From contig JBCCGR010000001.1 of the NCBI GenBank assembly GCA_039029195.1, positions 219,284 to 283,283 on the forward strand: a DNA stretch of 64,000 nt, read 5' to 3'. This DNA is from JBCCGR01 sp039029195 (lineage in GTDB: Bacteria > Pseudomonadota > Alphaproteobacteria > Rhizobiales > Rhizobiaceae). The translations under genes were made by a program, and so were the position numbers. Positions 51,621-61,064 of this stretch are shown here, piece after piece; the first letter of the stretch is position 1; each line of letters begins with the position of its first letter. Below the pieces are notes generated by a model. That model searched no databases and was not told the DNA's origin. It was given only the letters and a program-made list of their open reading frames with translations.

Positions 51621-52280
51621 TCACCCGCTGCGCATCTTTAGCGCAAAGGCGGCAGCAAAAGGGCCAATGACGGAAAAGAACAGCGAAATTGTCGTCAGAA
51701 TGAGAAAAGGTGGCAGAAAGGGTGCCGGGTCTTCGACGGCACCATAGGCAGCACTGACACCGAACACCAGAACCGGAATTGTGAGCGGCAAGGCAAGGAT
51801 TGCAATCAGCAATCCGCCGCGTGGCAAAGTCACTGTGATTGCAGCGCCCACCGCTCCAATGAAGGTTATGGCCGGCGTTCCCACCAACAGGGTCGCCGAT
51901 GTGGCGAGGATGGCCGTGCTGCTCATATTGAGAAACAGGCCGAACAGGGGCGCTGCAAGCACCAGCGGCAGACCGGTGATCAACCAATGCGCTACGGCCT
52001 TTGCAAACACCAGAACCGGAAGCGGCGTCGCCATCAGCATCATCTGGTCAAGTGACCCATCTTCACGATCGGCCTGAAAGAGGCGTTCCAGTTCCAGAAG
52101 GGAGGCAAGCAGGGCTCCGATCCACAGCACCGCCGGTCCCAGTCGGGCAAGCAGATTGAGATCTGGTCCGATGGAAAACGGAACAACCACGATGACGGCC
52201 AGAAAAAACAACACGCCTGTCAACAGGCCCCCACCAGCGCGCAGGGAAAGGGCAAGGTCCCGCTTCAGGATGGCGATCAA
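51621..52280 (-). CDS. ccmB: Heme exporter membrane subunit CcmB
   Basis: Membrane partner of CcmA. The 219-residue product begins MIAILKRDLALSLRAGGGLL, has FSIGPDLNLLARLGPAVLWI and LFQADREDGSLDQMM, family-typical motifs, and six hydrophobic segments. Its start overlaps the ccmA stop by four bases (ATGA). Confidence 0.96.
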   Translation of the reverse strand: MIAILKRDLALSLRAGGGLLTGVLFFLAVIVVVPFSIGPDLNLLARLGPAVLWIGALLASLLELERLFQADREDGSLDQMMLMATPLPVLVFAKAVAHWLITGLPLVLAAPLFGLFLNMSSTAILATSATLLVGTPAITFIGAVGAAITVTLPRGGLLIAILALPLTIPVLVFGVSAAYGAVEDPAPFLPPFLILTTISLFFSVIGPFAAAFALKMRSG

Positions 52281-52924
52281 TCGAACGCTCCCGAATCCAG
52301 TGCAAGCGGCTTGATTTCCAGGGTTTGCGGGCTGTTCAGTCCCAGAGGCAGATGGGTCGCCGCAACGATGATGCCACCAGCTTCAAGCTGATCCTGCATG
52401 ATCTCGGCGAACCGGTTTTCCGATGCCTTGTCGAGGCCGGATGTGGGTTCATCCAAAAGCCAGAGCGGGCGCTCGCTCATCAGAAGGCGACAAATGGAAA
52501 CCCGCCGACGTTGGCCGGTGGACAAATGCCCGTAGGGCAGGTTTTGAACTCCATCGAGTTCAACAAGATCAAGCGCCTCGTCGAGTTCTGCCCCATCGCC
52601 ACCCAATTCATCGCGCCAGAAATTGAGGTTTTCCTCCACCGTCAACGCGGGTTTCATTGCGTTTTCATGACCCAGATAGTGGGTGAGTTCTGCAAGCGGC
52701 AAATAACCAAGCCCAGCGGGTCGCTCCTCAAGTCGGATATGATTCGAGGTCCGCCCTTCCGCCAACGGCAACAACCCTGCGAGCGCCCGCAACAGCGTGG
52801 ACTTGCCGGCACCATTGGCGCCGCTAACGATCAGCGCTTCACCGGAACTCACCGAAAATGAGACATCTCTCAGAATCGCCTCTCCGCCCCGATCAACGGC
52901 AATATGGTCACAAACCAGCTTCAT
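52277..52924 (-). CDS. ccmA: Heme exporter ATP-binding subunit CcmA
   Basis: ABC ATPase of the CcmABCD complex. The 215-residue product has Walker A GANGAGKST at 35-43, the signature LSTGQRRRV and Walker B LWLLDEPTSG. ATG at 52924 is used; an extension to 53014 would overlap the divergent acyl-CoA synthetase start and does not match the family. Confidence 0.95.
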   Translation of the reverse strand: MKLVCDHIAVDRGGEAILRDVSFSVSSGEALIVSGANGAGKSTLLRALAGLLPLAEGRTSNHIRLEERPAGLGYLPLAELTHYLGHENAMKPALTVEENLNFWRDELGGDGAELDEALDLVELDGVQNLPYGHLSTGQRRRVSICRLLMSERPLWLLDEPTSGLDKASENRFAEIMQDQLEAGGIIVAATHLPLGLNSPQTLEIKPLALDSGAFD

Positions 52925-53006
52925 GCCGCCTGCTCTAATGCGGGAAGGACGCAAGGGCAATGCAAAGACCGTCGACAGGCACGCAGGACTGTGTAGGTTG
53001 CGCCAC

Positions 53007-54521
53007 ATGAACATTGCAAACTGGCTATATCAGACAGCGCTGACCGCCCCTGATTCCCCAGCTCTGTTGTCGGGCGAAACCCTGATTGCCGACTACGACC
53101 GTTTCGCAAGTCGAGCGGCCGCAATCGCCAACCGGTTGACCGACGAATTTGGCGTGAAACCCGACGATCACATCGGTCTTTATGGCAAAAACTCCACCGC
53201 TTATCTGGAGCTGGTCTATGGCATTCTGTGGGCGGGCGCTGTGGCGGTTCCCGTCAACGCCAAGCTGCATGAAAAGGAAGCAGACTGGATATTTGGAAAT
53301 GCCGAAACGGTTTTGAACTTCGTCTCGCACGAGTTCGACACCCAAGCGACCCTGATCAAAATTGACGACTTTGCAGCAGGACTCCGCAAAACGGACTTCC
53401 GCACCTCTCCACCGATCTTGCGAACCGATGATGACCTGGCCTGGCTGTTCTACACCTCCGGCACCACGGGTCAGCCCAAGGGAGTGATGCTGACGCATGG
53501 CAACATCATTGCCATGTCGCTTTGCTATCCGGTGGATGTGGATGAGCCAAAACGCAAAGACGCAATGCTCTATGCCGCGCCCATTTCCCATGGGGCGGGG
53601 ATGTACAATTTCATCCACACACGTGTGGGGGCAAGGCATGTGGTGCCGGATAGTGCCGGTTTTGATCCTTCCGAAATTATTGAACTCGCACCGCGCCTAG
53701 AAAACGTTTCCATGTTTGCCGCACCCACCATGGTGAAACGGTTGATCACCGCATCCGAAGCCGTTGACTATGATGGTACGGGCATCAAGACCATCGTCTA
53801 TGGCGGCGGGCCAATGTACAAGGCCGATATCGAACTGGCGCTCGCTCAGTATGGAAACCGGTTCGCCCAGATCTATGGTCAGGGGGAATCGCCCATGACG
53901 ATTACCTCCCTGCCAAAACGGTTTTTTGACGAGGCAGAAAATCATCCCGAATATGGCAACTGGCTTGGTTCCACCGGCCCCGTCCAAAGTGCCGTTGAGG
54001 TGCGCGTCACTGGAGAGGACGGAGAACCGCTTGCTCCGGGAAACCCGGGCGAAGTAGAAGTGCGCGGTCCCACCGTGATGGCCGGTTACTGGAAGAACGC
54101 CGAGGCCACGGCGTCGGCGATTGTGGATGGCTGGCTGCGCACGGGCGACGTGGGATCTTTGGACGCTTACGGATATCTGACCCTCACTGACCGCTCCAAG
54201 GATGTGATCATCTCCGGCGGCAGCAATGTCTATCCGCGCGAAGTGGAAGAACTGCTTTTGCGCCATGACGACGTAAACGAAGTATCCGTGGTCGGTGCGC
54301 CTGATCCCGAATGGGGCGAGGTGATTGTCGCCTTCGTGGTTTCGACAGAGGATGCCACAGAACTGGAACCGCTGCTCGATGCCTTGTGTCGCGACAGCAT
54401 CGCGCGGTTCAAGCGACCCAAACACTATCATTTTGTTGCAGAGTTGCCGAAGAACAATTATGGCAAAGTGCTCAAGACTGAGCTGCGGGCACGATTGAAG
54501 CTGTTGCAGGCAGGGTCCTGA
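53007..54521 (+). CDS. Acyl-CoA synthetase (AMP-forming)
   Basis: Activates a carboxylic acid as acyl-AMP and then acyl-CoA. The 504-residue protein has the phosphate loop LFYTSGTTGQPKGVMLTHGN, the A5-type IYGQGESPMT, the hinge TGDVGSLDAYGYLTLTDRSK and the catalytic-Lys tail KNNYGKVLKTELR. The frame is open 70 codons further upstream but that part overlaps ccmA, so ATG at 53007 is chosen. It is followed 29 bases later by a 3-hydroxybutyrate dehydrogenase-like gene, suggesting a short- or medium-chain hydroxy acid pathway; the substrate is inferred only. Confidence 0.92.
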   Translation: MNIANWLYQTALTAPDSPALLSGETLIADYDRFASRAAAIANRLTDEFGVKPDDHIGLYGKNSTAYLELVYGILWAGAVAVPVNAKLHEKEADWIFGNAETVLNFVSHEFDTQATLIKIDDFAAGLRKTDFRTSPPILRTDDDLAWLFYTSGTTGQPKGVMLTHGNIIAMSLCYPVDVDEPKRKDAMLYAAPISHGAGMYNFIHTRVGARHVVPDSAGFDPSEIIELAPRLENVSMFAAPTMVKRLITASEAVDYDGTGIKTIVYGGGPMYKADIELALAQYGNRFAQIYGQGESPMTITSLPKRFFDEAENHPEYGNWLGSTGPVQSAVEVRVTGEDGEPLAPGNPGEVEVRGPTVMAGYWKNAEATASAIVDGWLRTGDVGSLDAYGYLTLTDRSKDVIISGGSNVYPREVEELLLRHDDVNEVSVVGAPDPEWGEVIVAFVVSTEDATELEPLLDALCRDSIARFKRPKHYHFVAELPKNNYGKVLKTELRARLKLLQAGS

Positions 54522-54550
54522 TTGCAACGATTGATTCCCGGAGAAACTGA

Positions 54551-55360
54551 ATGAGCACCCGTCATCTGGAAGGCAAAACCGCACTTGTGACAGGTTCTGT
54601 TCAAGGGATTGGCCTCGCGGTCGCCGAGGAACTTGCAGCCGCCGGCGCAAAAATTGTCGTCCACGGACTGGCAACACCGGAAGAAGCAAAGGCCGCTTGC
54701 GCTTCGGTTGAAGAAGCAGGCGCACCGGCCTCCCTGTTCCTCGATCATGATGTACGGGATGTTTCCGCTATTGATGCCATGATGGCAGAGGCCGAAAGCT
54801 GGGGGCCTGTCGATGTGCTTGTCAACAATGCCGGCGTGCAGCGCACGGTCTCTTATGAAGGCGGAACGGCGGAAATCTGGGAGCAGGTAATTTCGGTCAA
54901 CCTCTCGGCTGCCTACCACGCCATGCGCCATGCGCTACCGGCAATGGCAGGTCGGGGTTTTGGCCGGGTGATCAACATCGCTTCGGTGCACGGTCTTGTG
55001 GCGTCGAAGGAAAAGGCGCCCTATGTGGCGTCCAAGTTCGGGCTTGTTGGCATGTCCAAAGTGGCAGCCCTTGAATATGCGGCGATTGGCGATGCATCCA
55101 GTGGCGGTGTGACGGTCAACTGCATTTGCCCGGGCTGGACCGAAACCGCACTCATTGAGCCGCAGATCGAGGCCCGCGCCGCCGCTCTGGGGGTGAGCCG
55201 CGATGCCGGTATTGCCGATATGCTTTCAGAGAAGCAGCCAAGCCAACGCTTGTCTGACCCTTCCGAAATCGGTGCGCTTGCAAGCTGGCTGTGCCATCGC
55301 CATGCCCACAACATCACCGGAACGGCAATCCCGGTCGATGGCGGTTGGACTGCGCAGTAG
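54551..55360 (+). CDS. SDR dehydrogenase, 3-hydroxybutyrate dehydrogenase-like
   Basis: NAD(P)-dependent short-chain dehydrogenase of 269 residues. Cofactor motif TGSVQGIG near residues 15-22, NNAG, and the catalytic Ser and Y-x-x-x-K in INIASVHGLVASKEKAPYVA followed by SKFG. The IASVHGLVAS and ICPGWTETALIEPQIE stretches are characteristic of BdhA. GGAG precedes the ATG. It is in an operon with the acyl-CoA synthetase and may link to polyhydroxybutyrate or ketone-body use. Confidence 0.9.
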   Translation: MSTRHLEGKTALVTGSVQGIGLAVAEELAAAGAKIVVHGLATPEEAKAACASVEEAGAPASLFLDHDVRDVSAIDAMMAEAESWGPVDVLVNNAGVQRTVSYEGGTAEIWEQVISVNLSAAYHAMRHALPAMAGRGFGRVINIASVHGLVASKEKAPYVASKFGLVGMSKVAALEYAAIGDASSGGVTVNCICPGWTETALIEPQIEARAAALGVSRDAGIADMLSEKQPSQRLSDPSEIGALASWLCHRHAHNITGTAIPVDGGWTAQ

Positions 55361-55483
55361 TCAGGCACTTCAGTCGCTCTTCCAAATGCGCTGAATTCCT
55401 GGCCTCGCCGCTTGCTTAACGCGGCATTAAATCCCGGCTTCTATTGTCTGCACCAATGAAGTTTCAGCTAGGATTGTGAAGCA

Positions 55484-56707
55484 ATGAGCACCGCCCACAG
55501 CGATTCGCAGGTATTCGATACCGCCCAGCGCCACGACATCATCCCCTATCAGCAGGTTCTGCCGCGGATCGTTGAGGAGTATGGCCGCTCCTATGGCAGC
55601 CTGATGCGGGAAATGATGACGCTGGCTCTGACCAATCACAAATTGTCAGCCGACGAGTATGTCCAGCTTCGCCTGTTTGACGGCGAACGCTTCACGTCGG
55701 ACGACAAAAAGAAGTTCATCGGCAAGGGCAAGGCAATCAAGGTTTCACAAAGCCTCAATGCCGTAAACACCTGGACAGGCGTCATGCGCGACAAGGTGGC
55801 TTTTGCCAATCTGCTGGGCGGCTACGGGCTGGCCGTTCCTGAAACGCTGGCAATATATGGCGGGATGGTCGATCATCCGAAACCGCAGGTTCTGGCTGAC
55901 AAGGCAGCCCTGCACGGCTTCTTCGCCAATGCAGCGTTTCCACTGTTCGGAAAGCCGGTCAACTCAGTGAACTCACTCGGGTCCGCACTCATCTGCGCTT
56001 ATGACGAGCAAAGCCGTGTGCTGACACTTCAGCACGGCAAGACGGTTTCTCTTGATGAGTTTGCCGCGGACATCGAAACGAGCTTCGGCGACGGTTACCT
56101 GCTTCAGAAGAAACTCGAACCCAGCAGCCAGATGAAGCGCCTTTGCGGTGACAGTGTCCCGACGGTACGGGTTCTGGTTCTTGATCAGGGCGATGGGCCG
56201 GATCTGTTTAAGGCTGCGGTCAAACTGACTGGCGGCAAGAACATTGCCGACAATTTCTGGCGGGTGGGCAATCTACTCTGCCCGGTTGATGTGGCAACCG
56301 GCAAAATGGGTGTCGCTGTCTCCGGATTCGGCATCGATGCGCAGGATGTCAGCGCTCACCCCGATACTGGCGCTCCTATCGAAGGCGTGAAGATCGCCGA
56401 CTGGAGCGAAGTGCGGGAACTTGTGCTGTCCACCGCCGGAATTTTGAAAAATGTCGTCATCACCGGCTACGACGTTGCCCTGACAGATCAGGGTCCGGTG
56501 ATTGTGGAAGCCAACAATCATCCCGACACGGTGATGATGCAGATGTCGGAGCGTTCCGGCATCTGGGGCCCGGAAATGAAGAACGCCCTCGCCCATGTGG
56601 AAGCGCTTCAGAAAAACGATGCCCGTAAGACCGCACGCAAGGTTGCTGAACTCAATCGCGAGCGCAAAGAGGCAACCCGACAGGGTCTGAAAGCCGACGC
56701 GGCGTAA
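55484..56707 (+). CDS. ATP-grasp protein (sugar-transfer-associated type)
   Basis: The 407-residue product fits the ATP-grasp family annotated as sugar-transfer associated: an N-terminal helical part, the nucleotide region LFGKPVNSVNSLGSALICAY, the strand GDGYLLQKKLEPSS, the metal/ATP motif VPTVRVLVLDQGD, and the closing VALTDQGPVIVEANNHPDTV, where Glu and Asn would bind metal. The tail is a basic coiled-coil. Activity (amide or ester ligation) is unknown, and no polysaccharide genes are directly adjacent. Confidence 0.8.
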   Translation: MSTAHSDSQVFDTAQRHDIIPYQQVLPRIVEEYGRSYGSLMREMMTLALTNHKLSADEYVQLRLFDGERFTSDDKKKFIGKGKAIKVSQSLNAVNTWTGVMRDKVAFANLLGGYGLAVPETLAIYGGMVDHPKPQVLADKAALHGFFANAAFPLFGKPVNSVNSLGSALICAYDEQSRVLTLQHGKTVSLDEFAADIETSFGDGYLLQKKLEPSSQMKRLCGDSVPTVRVLVLDQGDGPDLFKAAVKLTGGKNIADNFWRVGNLLCPVDVATGKMGVAVSGFGIDAQDVSAHPDTGAPIEGVKIADWSEVRELVLSTAGILKNVVITGYDVALTDQGPVIVEANNHPDTVMMQMSERSGIWGPEMKNALAHVEALQKNDARKTARKVAELNRERKEATRQGLKADAA

Positions 56708-56758
56708 ACACGAACAAAGCATCTGTTCGCCGGGCACCAATCATGATTGATTGCCCGG

Positions 56759-57334
56759 ATGAACAACCCCTCCCCTGACACCCTCGATCTCGAAACCCGC
56801 ACCGGCCTGCCGGAGCATTTGCTTGTGCTCGCCGAGCGTTACCCGCGTGACGATTGGGACGGGCATCCCAACTTCAACGACCTGACCCGGTTCTGGCTCG
56901 ACCGACACATCATGTTTCGAAAGGCGATTGGCCAGCTTGTTGAGCAATCCGAAAACCATCTGGATTCACCCGCTGAAGGGTTCGACAAACGGCTGTTGCG
57001 GCTGACCCATTTCTTTCTCAATCAACTCCACGGCCATCACTCGGTTGAAGACCATCATTATTTCCCGCTGCTGAAACCACTCGAGCCGCGGCTTGTTCAG
57101 GGTTTCGACATACTGGACCGCGACCACCATGCGCTTGATGAGCATATTCATGGACTTGCGGAAGCGACCCAATCTGTTCTTCAAAATCTGCAGAAAGACA
57201 GTGCCAGCAAGTCCGCGGTCGAAGAACTTCGTGTCACACAATCCCGGTTTTCAGGCTTTTTGCATCGCCACCTGGCCGATGAAGAAGAATTGATCGTCCC
57301 CGTCATTCTGGAAACCGGCGGACCTGATGCATAA
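56759..57334 (+). CDS. Hemerythrin-domain protein
   Basis: Four-helix bundle with probable di-iron site. The 191-residue product shows the spaced His/Glu ligands: HHSVEDHHYFPLLKPLEPRL, DRDHHALDEHIHGL and FLHRHLADEEELIVPVI. Such proteins are linked with oxygen, NO or iron handling. ATG at 56759 is preferred over an upstream TTG. Confidence 0.9.
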   Translation: MNNPSPDTLDLETRTGLPEHLLVLAERYPRDDWDGHPNFNDLTRFWLDRHIMFRKAIGQLVEQSENHLDSPAEGFDKRLLRLTHFFLNQLHGHHSVEDHHYFPLLKPLEPRLVQGFDILDRDHHALDEHIHGLAEATQSVLQNLQKDSASKSAVEELRVTQSRFSGFLHRHLADEEELIVPVILETGGPDA

Positions 57335-57366
57335 GGTGTCGGCAAACCCAAAAACCACTTTGTGCC

Positions 57367-58020
57367 ATGACGCTTGAAGCCGATCTCTATTTCTCGTTCA
57401 GAAGCCCCTACTCATACCTTGCCATCGGGCGATATCGCGCGATGGTTCAGGAACATGATCTCAAACTCCGCCTGAAGACGGTGTTTCCCATTGCGATTCG
57501 CGATCCCGGCTTCTTTGAGCGCGAAGACCCGCAATGGCTTCCCTATCTGGTGCGTGACATCGCCCGAGTGGCACAGTTTCAGGGATTGCCGATTGCACTG
57601 CCTCAGCCTGATCCCGTCAATATGGATCTTAGGACGCGAGAGATTTCGGACGATCAGCCATTGATCCGCCCCATAAGCTATCTGGGCGTGGAAGCAGAAC
57701 GGCGCGGCAAGGGACTTGCCTTCGCTGCAGAAGCAGCTGGCCTGATCTGGGGCGGCACGAAAGACTGGAACAAGGATGAAATTCTTGGTCCGGCCTGTGC
57801 CCGCTGCGACCTGGACCTTGATGACATGAGAGCATCAATTGCCGCCGACGAGGCATCTTATGAGGCAGAAATTGAGGCCAACCAGGCGGCCCTTGAAAAT
57901 GCCGGCCATTGGGGCGTTCCAACGCTGGTCTTTGAAAGTGAGCCGTTTTTCGGTCAGGACCGGATTGAAATGGTGCTTTGGCGACTGAAGCAAAGAGGCC
58001 TGACAAGTCGCACTCTTTAA
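57367..58020 (+). CDS. 2-hydroxychromene-2-carboxylate isomerase-like (DsbA/kappa-GST) protein
   Basis: The 217-residue product starts with LYFSFRSPYSYLAIGRY, the family signature in which Ser replaces the CxxC of DsbA, and ends with WGVPTLVFESEPFFGQDRIE. These proteins use glutathione in isomerisation of aromatic catabolites; the substrate here is unknown. No aromatic-degradation genes lie nearby. Confidence 0.88.
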   Translation: MTLEADLYFSFRSPYSYLAIGRYRAMVQEHDLKLRLKTVFPIAIRDPGFFEREDPQWLPYLVRDIARVAQFQGLPIALPQPDPVNMDLRTREISDDQPLIRPISYLGVEAERRGKGLAFAAEAAGLIWGGTKDWNKDEILGPACARCDLDLDDMRASIAADEASYEAEIEANQAALENAGHWGVPTLVFESEPFFGQDRIEMVLWRLKQRGLTSRTL

Positions 58021-58128
58021 CCTGTCCTTAGGTATGTCAGTGATTTTCAAGGCTCTGGCCAACCGAAATCAACCATAAATTTCTGATCACCTGATTCACT
58101 ACCCGCCGTCCAAATTGGGGTAGTGGTG

Positions 58129-59178
58129 ATGAAACAATTGACGGGTTTGGCGGTGATGCTGATTGCCGCGCTTGCGCTCTTTGCCGGAGATTTTGTCGGC
58201 TCTTCTCAATCAAGCATTCCGGACCGCGATGTTCCCCGGCTGGTCACCAAGCTGAGGGGCTATATCGCGAACGATGGCGTTCTGATGTCGTCGAAATACG
58301 TACCAATGTGGGTGCAGCGCGCCGTAAGCGATTTCTCCGGCGGGCGTGAAACTCATGTACCCGCCACACTCGAAGTGCGCAATCCGCTCTCCCACTGTCT
58401 CTTTGTTCGCCCGTCTCCAGACCACAAGGTGGTGCACGCCTTTGTTGGCGGCTCGTGGCAAAAATCTGCCGTCTATGTTTACGATGATGACATTGTTCGG
58501 GAAAAAGCCGCGCGCTTTATTGAGAAATACAAGAACAAAGGCCGCAAGCTGGCTGAGGCCTACCTCTCCTCACCCGAAGGAATGTCGGTCACTGATGTGG
58601 TTATCACGGACACCAGCCAGCCACTCTACCTGGTGCTGACAAGTCAGTCGGCACGGCTTTGGAACATTCAGGTGGCAAGGGGTGTGAAAATTGCCCATGT
58701 GGCGGTTATGTCGAACCGCCATGCCGGCATTGCCAATTTGGCAAAGGATATTCCGATCGAGTTCCTGACTTATAAAAAACTCAAGGCCTGCGGTGTCTTT
58801 CCATTGCGCCGACCAAAAGATCATTGGTCGTTTGTACGCAATGCCAAAGCGAGTGGCGACACCAAACTGATCAACAAGAACATTCAGGGACACCTGAAAT
58901 TCGCCAAGTTCTTCCGCAGCCGCTTTGGTGCGAGCCCGGAGGCAAACGCCGTTGAGGTGAATGTCGCGAGCCACGTGCTGATCGGCGATGTGGCCCCGAC
59001 TCTGGAGGGCCGCGTTCCGCACAAGCCAATCACCGGCAGCCATGTGGTTTTGACCGCTGCAGACAATGTAACGGCGAGCAAACAATCGGTTTTCACAGCA
59101 AAGTTCGAGAAGCAAGTGATTGATCTCGCATCCCAGATGGCCGGGGGTGACCTCTCGGTGCTTGAGCCAGCGAGCTAA
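58129..59178 (+). CDS. Exported protein of unknown function
   Basis: Not recognised. The 349-residue product has a signal peptide (LAVMLIAALALFAGDFVGSS). A central stretch, PLYLVLTSQSARLWNIQVAR followed by GVKIAHVAVMSNRHAG, resembles a motif seen in scattered bacterial exported proteins (a hydrophobic strand, then x-W-N-I-x-x-A-x-G-x-x-I). ATG at 58129 follows GGGG. The next gene starts 3 bases after its stop, so the two form a unit. Confidence 0.85.
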   Translation: MKQLTGLAVMLIAALALFAGDFVGSSQSSIPDRDVPRLVTKLRGYIANDGVLMSSKYVPMWVQRAVSDFSGGRETHVPATLEVRNPLSHCLFVRPSPDHKVVHAFVGGSWQKSAVYVYDDDIVREKAARFIEKYKNKGRKLAEAYLSSPEGMSVTDVVITDTSQPLYLVLTSQSARLWNIQVARGVKIAHVAVMSNRHAGIANLAKDIPIEFLTYKKLKACGVFPLRRPKDHWSFVRNAKASGDTKLINKNIQGHLKFAKFFRSRFGASPEANAVEVNVASHVLIGDVAPTLEGRVPHKPITGSHVVLTAADNVTASKQSVFTAKFEKQVIDLASQMAGGDLSVLEPAS

Positions 59179-59181
59179 ACC

Positions 59182-59967
59182 ATGAACGGCTTTATTCGAC
59201 TCACTCAACTCTTCTTTTTTCTGTTCGTGGGATTGCCATTGGCCATCAGCACCATCTGGTACTGGTACTCGATTGGAAGCATGAATCACGAGGTCAATCG
59301 CTACTCGGAAACGTCTGAATATGATCCAAGGAACGATCAGATCTTCGCCCGAGGAAGCCCCATTGCCAGTCATCAATATGTAACCGGGCACAAGGAAAAA
59401 AACCACTACAAGGAGTCCTACCGCTCGCTTGCGCGTGCAAGTGAAATTGAGGCCCGGTCAATCAGCGTGACAATTCCGGTAGAACCTAAAGAATTCCTGA
59501 AGCCCGGCGAGGCCCTGCCATCAAAGGAAAATATGGACCTTTTTGTCAGTGCTCGATCAACGCCGATTGGCAAGCGCGAATGTGCACTGATTGAGGAAAA
59601 CCTTGCACAGAAATGCGTGGTAGCTCGCAGCAGTACCAGCAGCAACCGCAGTGGTGTCTATTTCGTCCATCTTCGGCTCAACTATTTTCAAAAGGCGCCA
59701 TTTGGCACGGTGAGCGAGAAGGATGAACTGGAGTTTCGCGAAGCTGAGAGCAAAAGCATGAAAGACACCCGCTCTTCCAGTTTCAGAGGGCGGGATCTAT
59801 TGAACCTGCGCAGGCGCTACTACAACAAGATTGCCAAGGAATGCGATTTTTTGCGCCGAAGAGAGGGCAACTGCGCCATCACATCGGCGCGGATCGCCAG
59901 CCAGATCTGGTCCCGCAAAAACCAGTTGCAAACCACCGCCCGCGCCGAATTTGCGTTCCTGAAGTAG
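59182..59967 (+). CDS. Membrane-anchored protein of unknown function
   Basis: Not recognised. The 261-residue product has one N-terminal membrane segment (LFFFLFVGLPLAISTIWYWY) and a long basic, helical and mixed C-terminal part with two nearby Cys pairs (Cys in RECALIEENLAQKCVV, and CDFLRRREGNC). That suggests an anchored extracytoplasmic domain. It is co-transcribed with the exported protein upstream. Confidence 0.8.
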   Translation: MNGFIRLTQLFFFLFVGLPLAISTIWYWYSIGSMNHEVNRYSETSEYDPRNDQIFARGSPIASHQYVTGHKEKNHYKESYRSLARASEIEARSISVTIPVEPKEFLKPGEALPSKENMDLFVSARSTPIGKRECALIEENLAQKCVVARSSTSSNRSGVYFVHLRLNYFQKAPFGTVSEKDELEFREAESKSMKDTRSSSFRGRDLLNLRRRYYNKIAKECDFLRRREGNCAITSARIASQIWSRKNQLQTTARAEFAFLK

Positions 59968-60026
59968 CGCAATCGTAGGGGTGAGGCTGTTTTGATTGCC
60001 GATCGAATTATCCTTTGTCTCCCGTC

Positions 60027-60046
60027 ATCCTGACGAAGGTCAGGAT
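60027..60046. repeat. Intergenic hairpin element, copy 2 of a CTGACGAAGGTCAG family
   Basis: ATCCTGACGAAGGTCAGGAT is a perfect 8-base stem with a GAAG loop. Compared with 45319-45338 (reverse strand), one base pair has changed on both sides of the stem (C-G to T-A), and flanks CCGTCA and TCCAG are shared. Confidence 0.8.
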
Positions 60047-60102
60047 CCAGATGCGATTACTTCATACCAGTGGTGATTGAATTGAACTTTCGCCTCATCC
60101 AC

Positions 60103-60182
60103 CGTCATTCCGCCCTTCAGGGGCGGAATCCATTGATTTAGCGGGGTTTTTGTGGATTCCGGCCGTAAAGGCCGGAATGACG
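60103..60182. repeat. Bipartite inverted palindrome
   Basis: Two 30-base hairpins, 60103-60132 and 60153-60182, are inverted copies of each other separated by 20 bases. The first has ATTCCGCCC/GGGCGGAAT, the second ATTCCGGCC/GGCCGGAAT, each with a 5-base loop; outer ends are CGTCA and TGACG, inner ends TCCA and TGGA. It fills the gap between the 59182 gene and the HD gene and resembles BIME-type REP pairs. Confidence 0.8.
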
Positions 60183-60209
60183 TAGTGGCGGAATGGGTTC
60201 GGAGATTTT

Positions 60210-61064
60210 CTATTTCTTCCCTGGAAACGGTCCGAAGTGATGGGTGCCATGCTCAACCTGAAACAGGTTGGCATAGAGATTGGAAATCCACTTCTTTCCG
60301 TCTGAGGTGAGTTTCAAAAACTCTAGTGCTGGCCCGATATAGGGCTCCACATTCTCCCAGAAAAAATCGGGATAATGTTCGGTCAGATCCGCAGGCGTTT
60401 GGTACCCTAGCTCCTCTGCTGTTCCGATCTCAACGAACTCGGCAAACAGACCATTGCTGCGACGGTGATAAAACGGATCGCCCATTTGCCCGACCAGGTC
60501 CGCTGCCCGCACCAGGGCTCCTTCGCTATCAACAGATCGGTGGAGATCGGTGTCCGGTATGGGAAAGCGCGTCATTTCCACCATCTCACAGATGCGCTCT
60601 TCATCCACCAGATCGGACGGGCCAAAGCGTTCACGCACGTAGATTTTGCCGCGATCCACGTGCCATTTGGTGAGATAAGCATCAGATGCGCCGCGCGGGG
60701 GCGTCACCGTATCGCCATCTTCATTGATGACGAACTCCATTTCCGTATCGCCGCTGCACACACCACGCACATAGCCGATGTCGTGCACCAGCGTGGCGAT
60801 GGTAAAATGCAGCCAGTCTTCCGGTTGCAGGGCCTCCTTCAAAAGGCGTCCCTTGAGGATTTGCTGACCGCACAGTGTCACCATCACCGTGTGTTCCACG
60901 TCGTGATAAAGCGCATTGGAGTTTCCAAGCCTGTCCAGCGCAAGTGACGACCCGGCACCCAGATAGTCGGCAAATTCCGGCCTCAGCCCGCCGTAATAAT
61001 GCCGATAGGTGTCCGCCAGTTCCCGACCAAGATGTTCGGCAATCAGGGCGGTGGGGTTCAACAT
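60210..61064 (-). CDS. HD-domain phosphohydrolase
   Basis: The 284-residue product has the HD metal motif: LYHDVEHTVMVTLCGQQIL and, later, TLVHDIGYVRG, with a following Asp. HD proteins hydrolyse phosphomonoesters or nucleotides; the substrate is unknown. ATG at 61064 (AAGG about 9 bases upstream) is chosen; an extension to 61163 gives an unlikely N terminus. Confidence 0.85.
   Translation of the reverse strand: MLNPTALIAEHLGRELADTYRHYYGGLRPEFADYLGAGSSLALDRLGNSNALYHDVEHTVMVTLCGQQILKGRLLKEALQPEDWLHFTIATLVHDIGYVRGVCSGDTEMEFVINEDGDTVTPPRGASDAYLTKWHVDRGKIYVRERFGPSDLVDEERICEMVEMTRFPIPDTDLHRSVDSEGALVRAADLVGQMGDPFYHRRSNGLFAEFVEIGTAEELGYQTPADLTEHYPDFFWENVEPYIGPALEFLKLTSDGKKWISNLYANLFQVEHGTHHFGPFPGKK

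Noticed and set aside
52797..53006. Upstream extension of the acyl-CoA synthetase
   Set aside because: It is antisense to ccmA and encodes no family sequence before the MNIANWLYQTA start.
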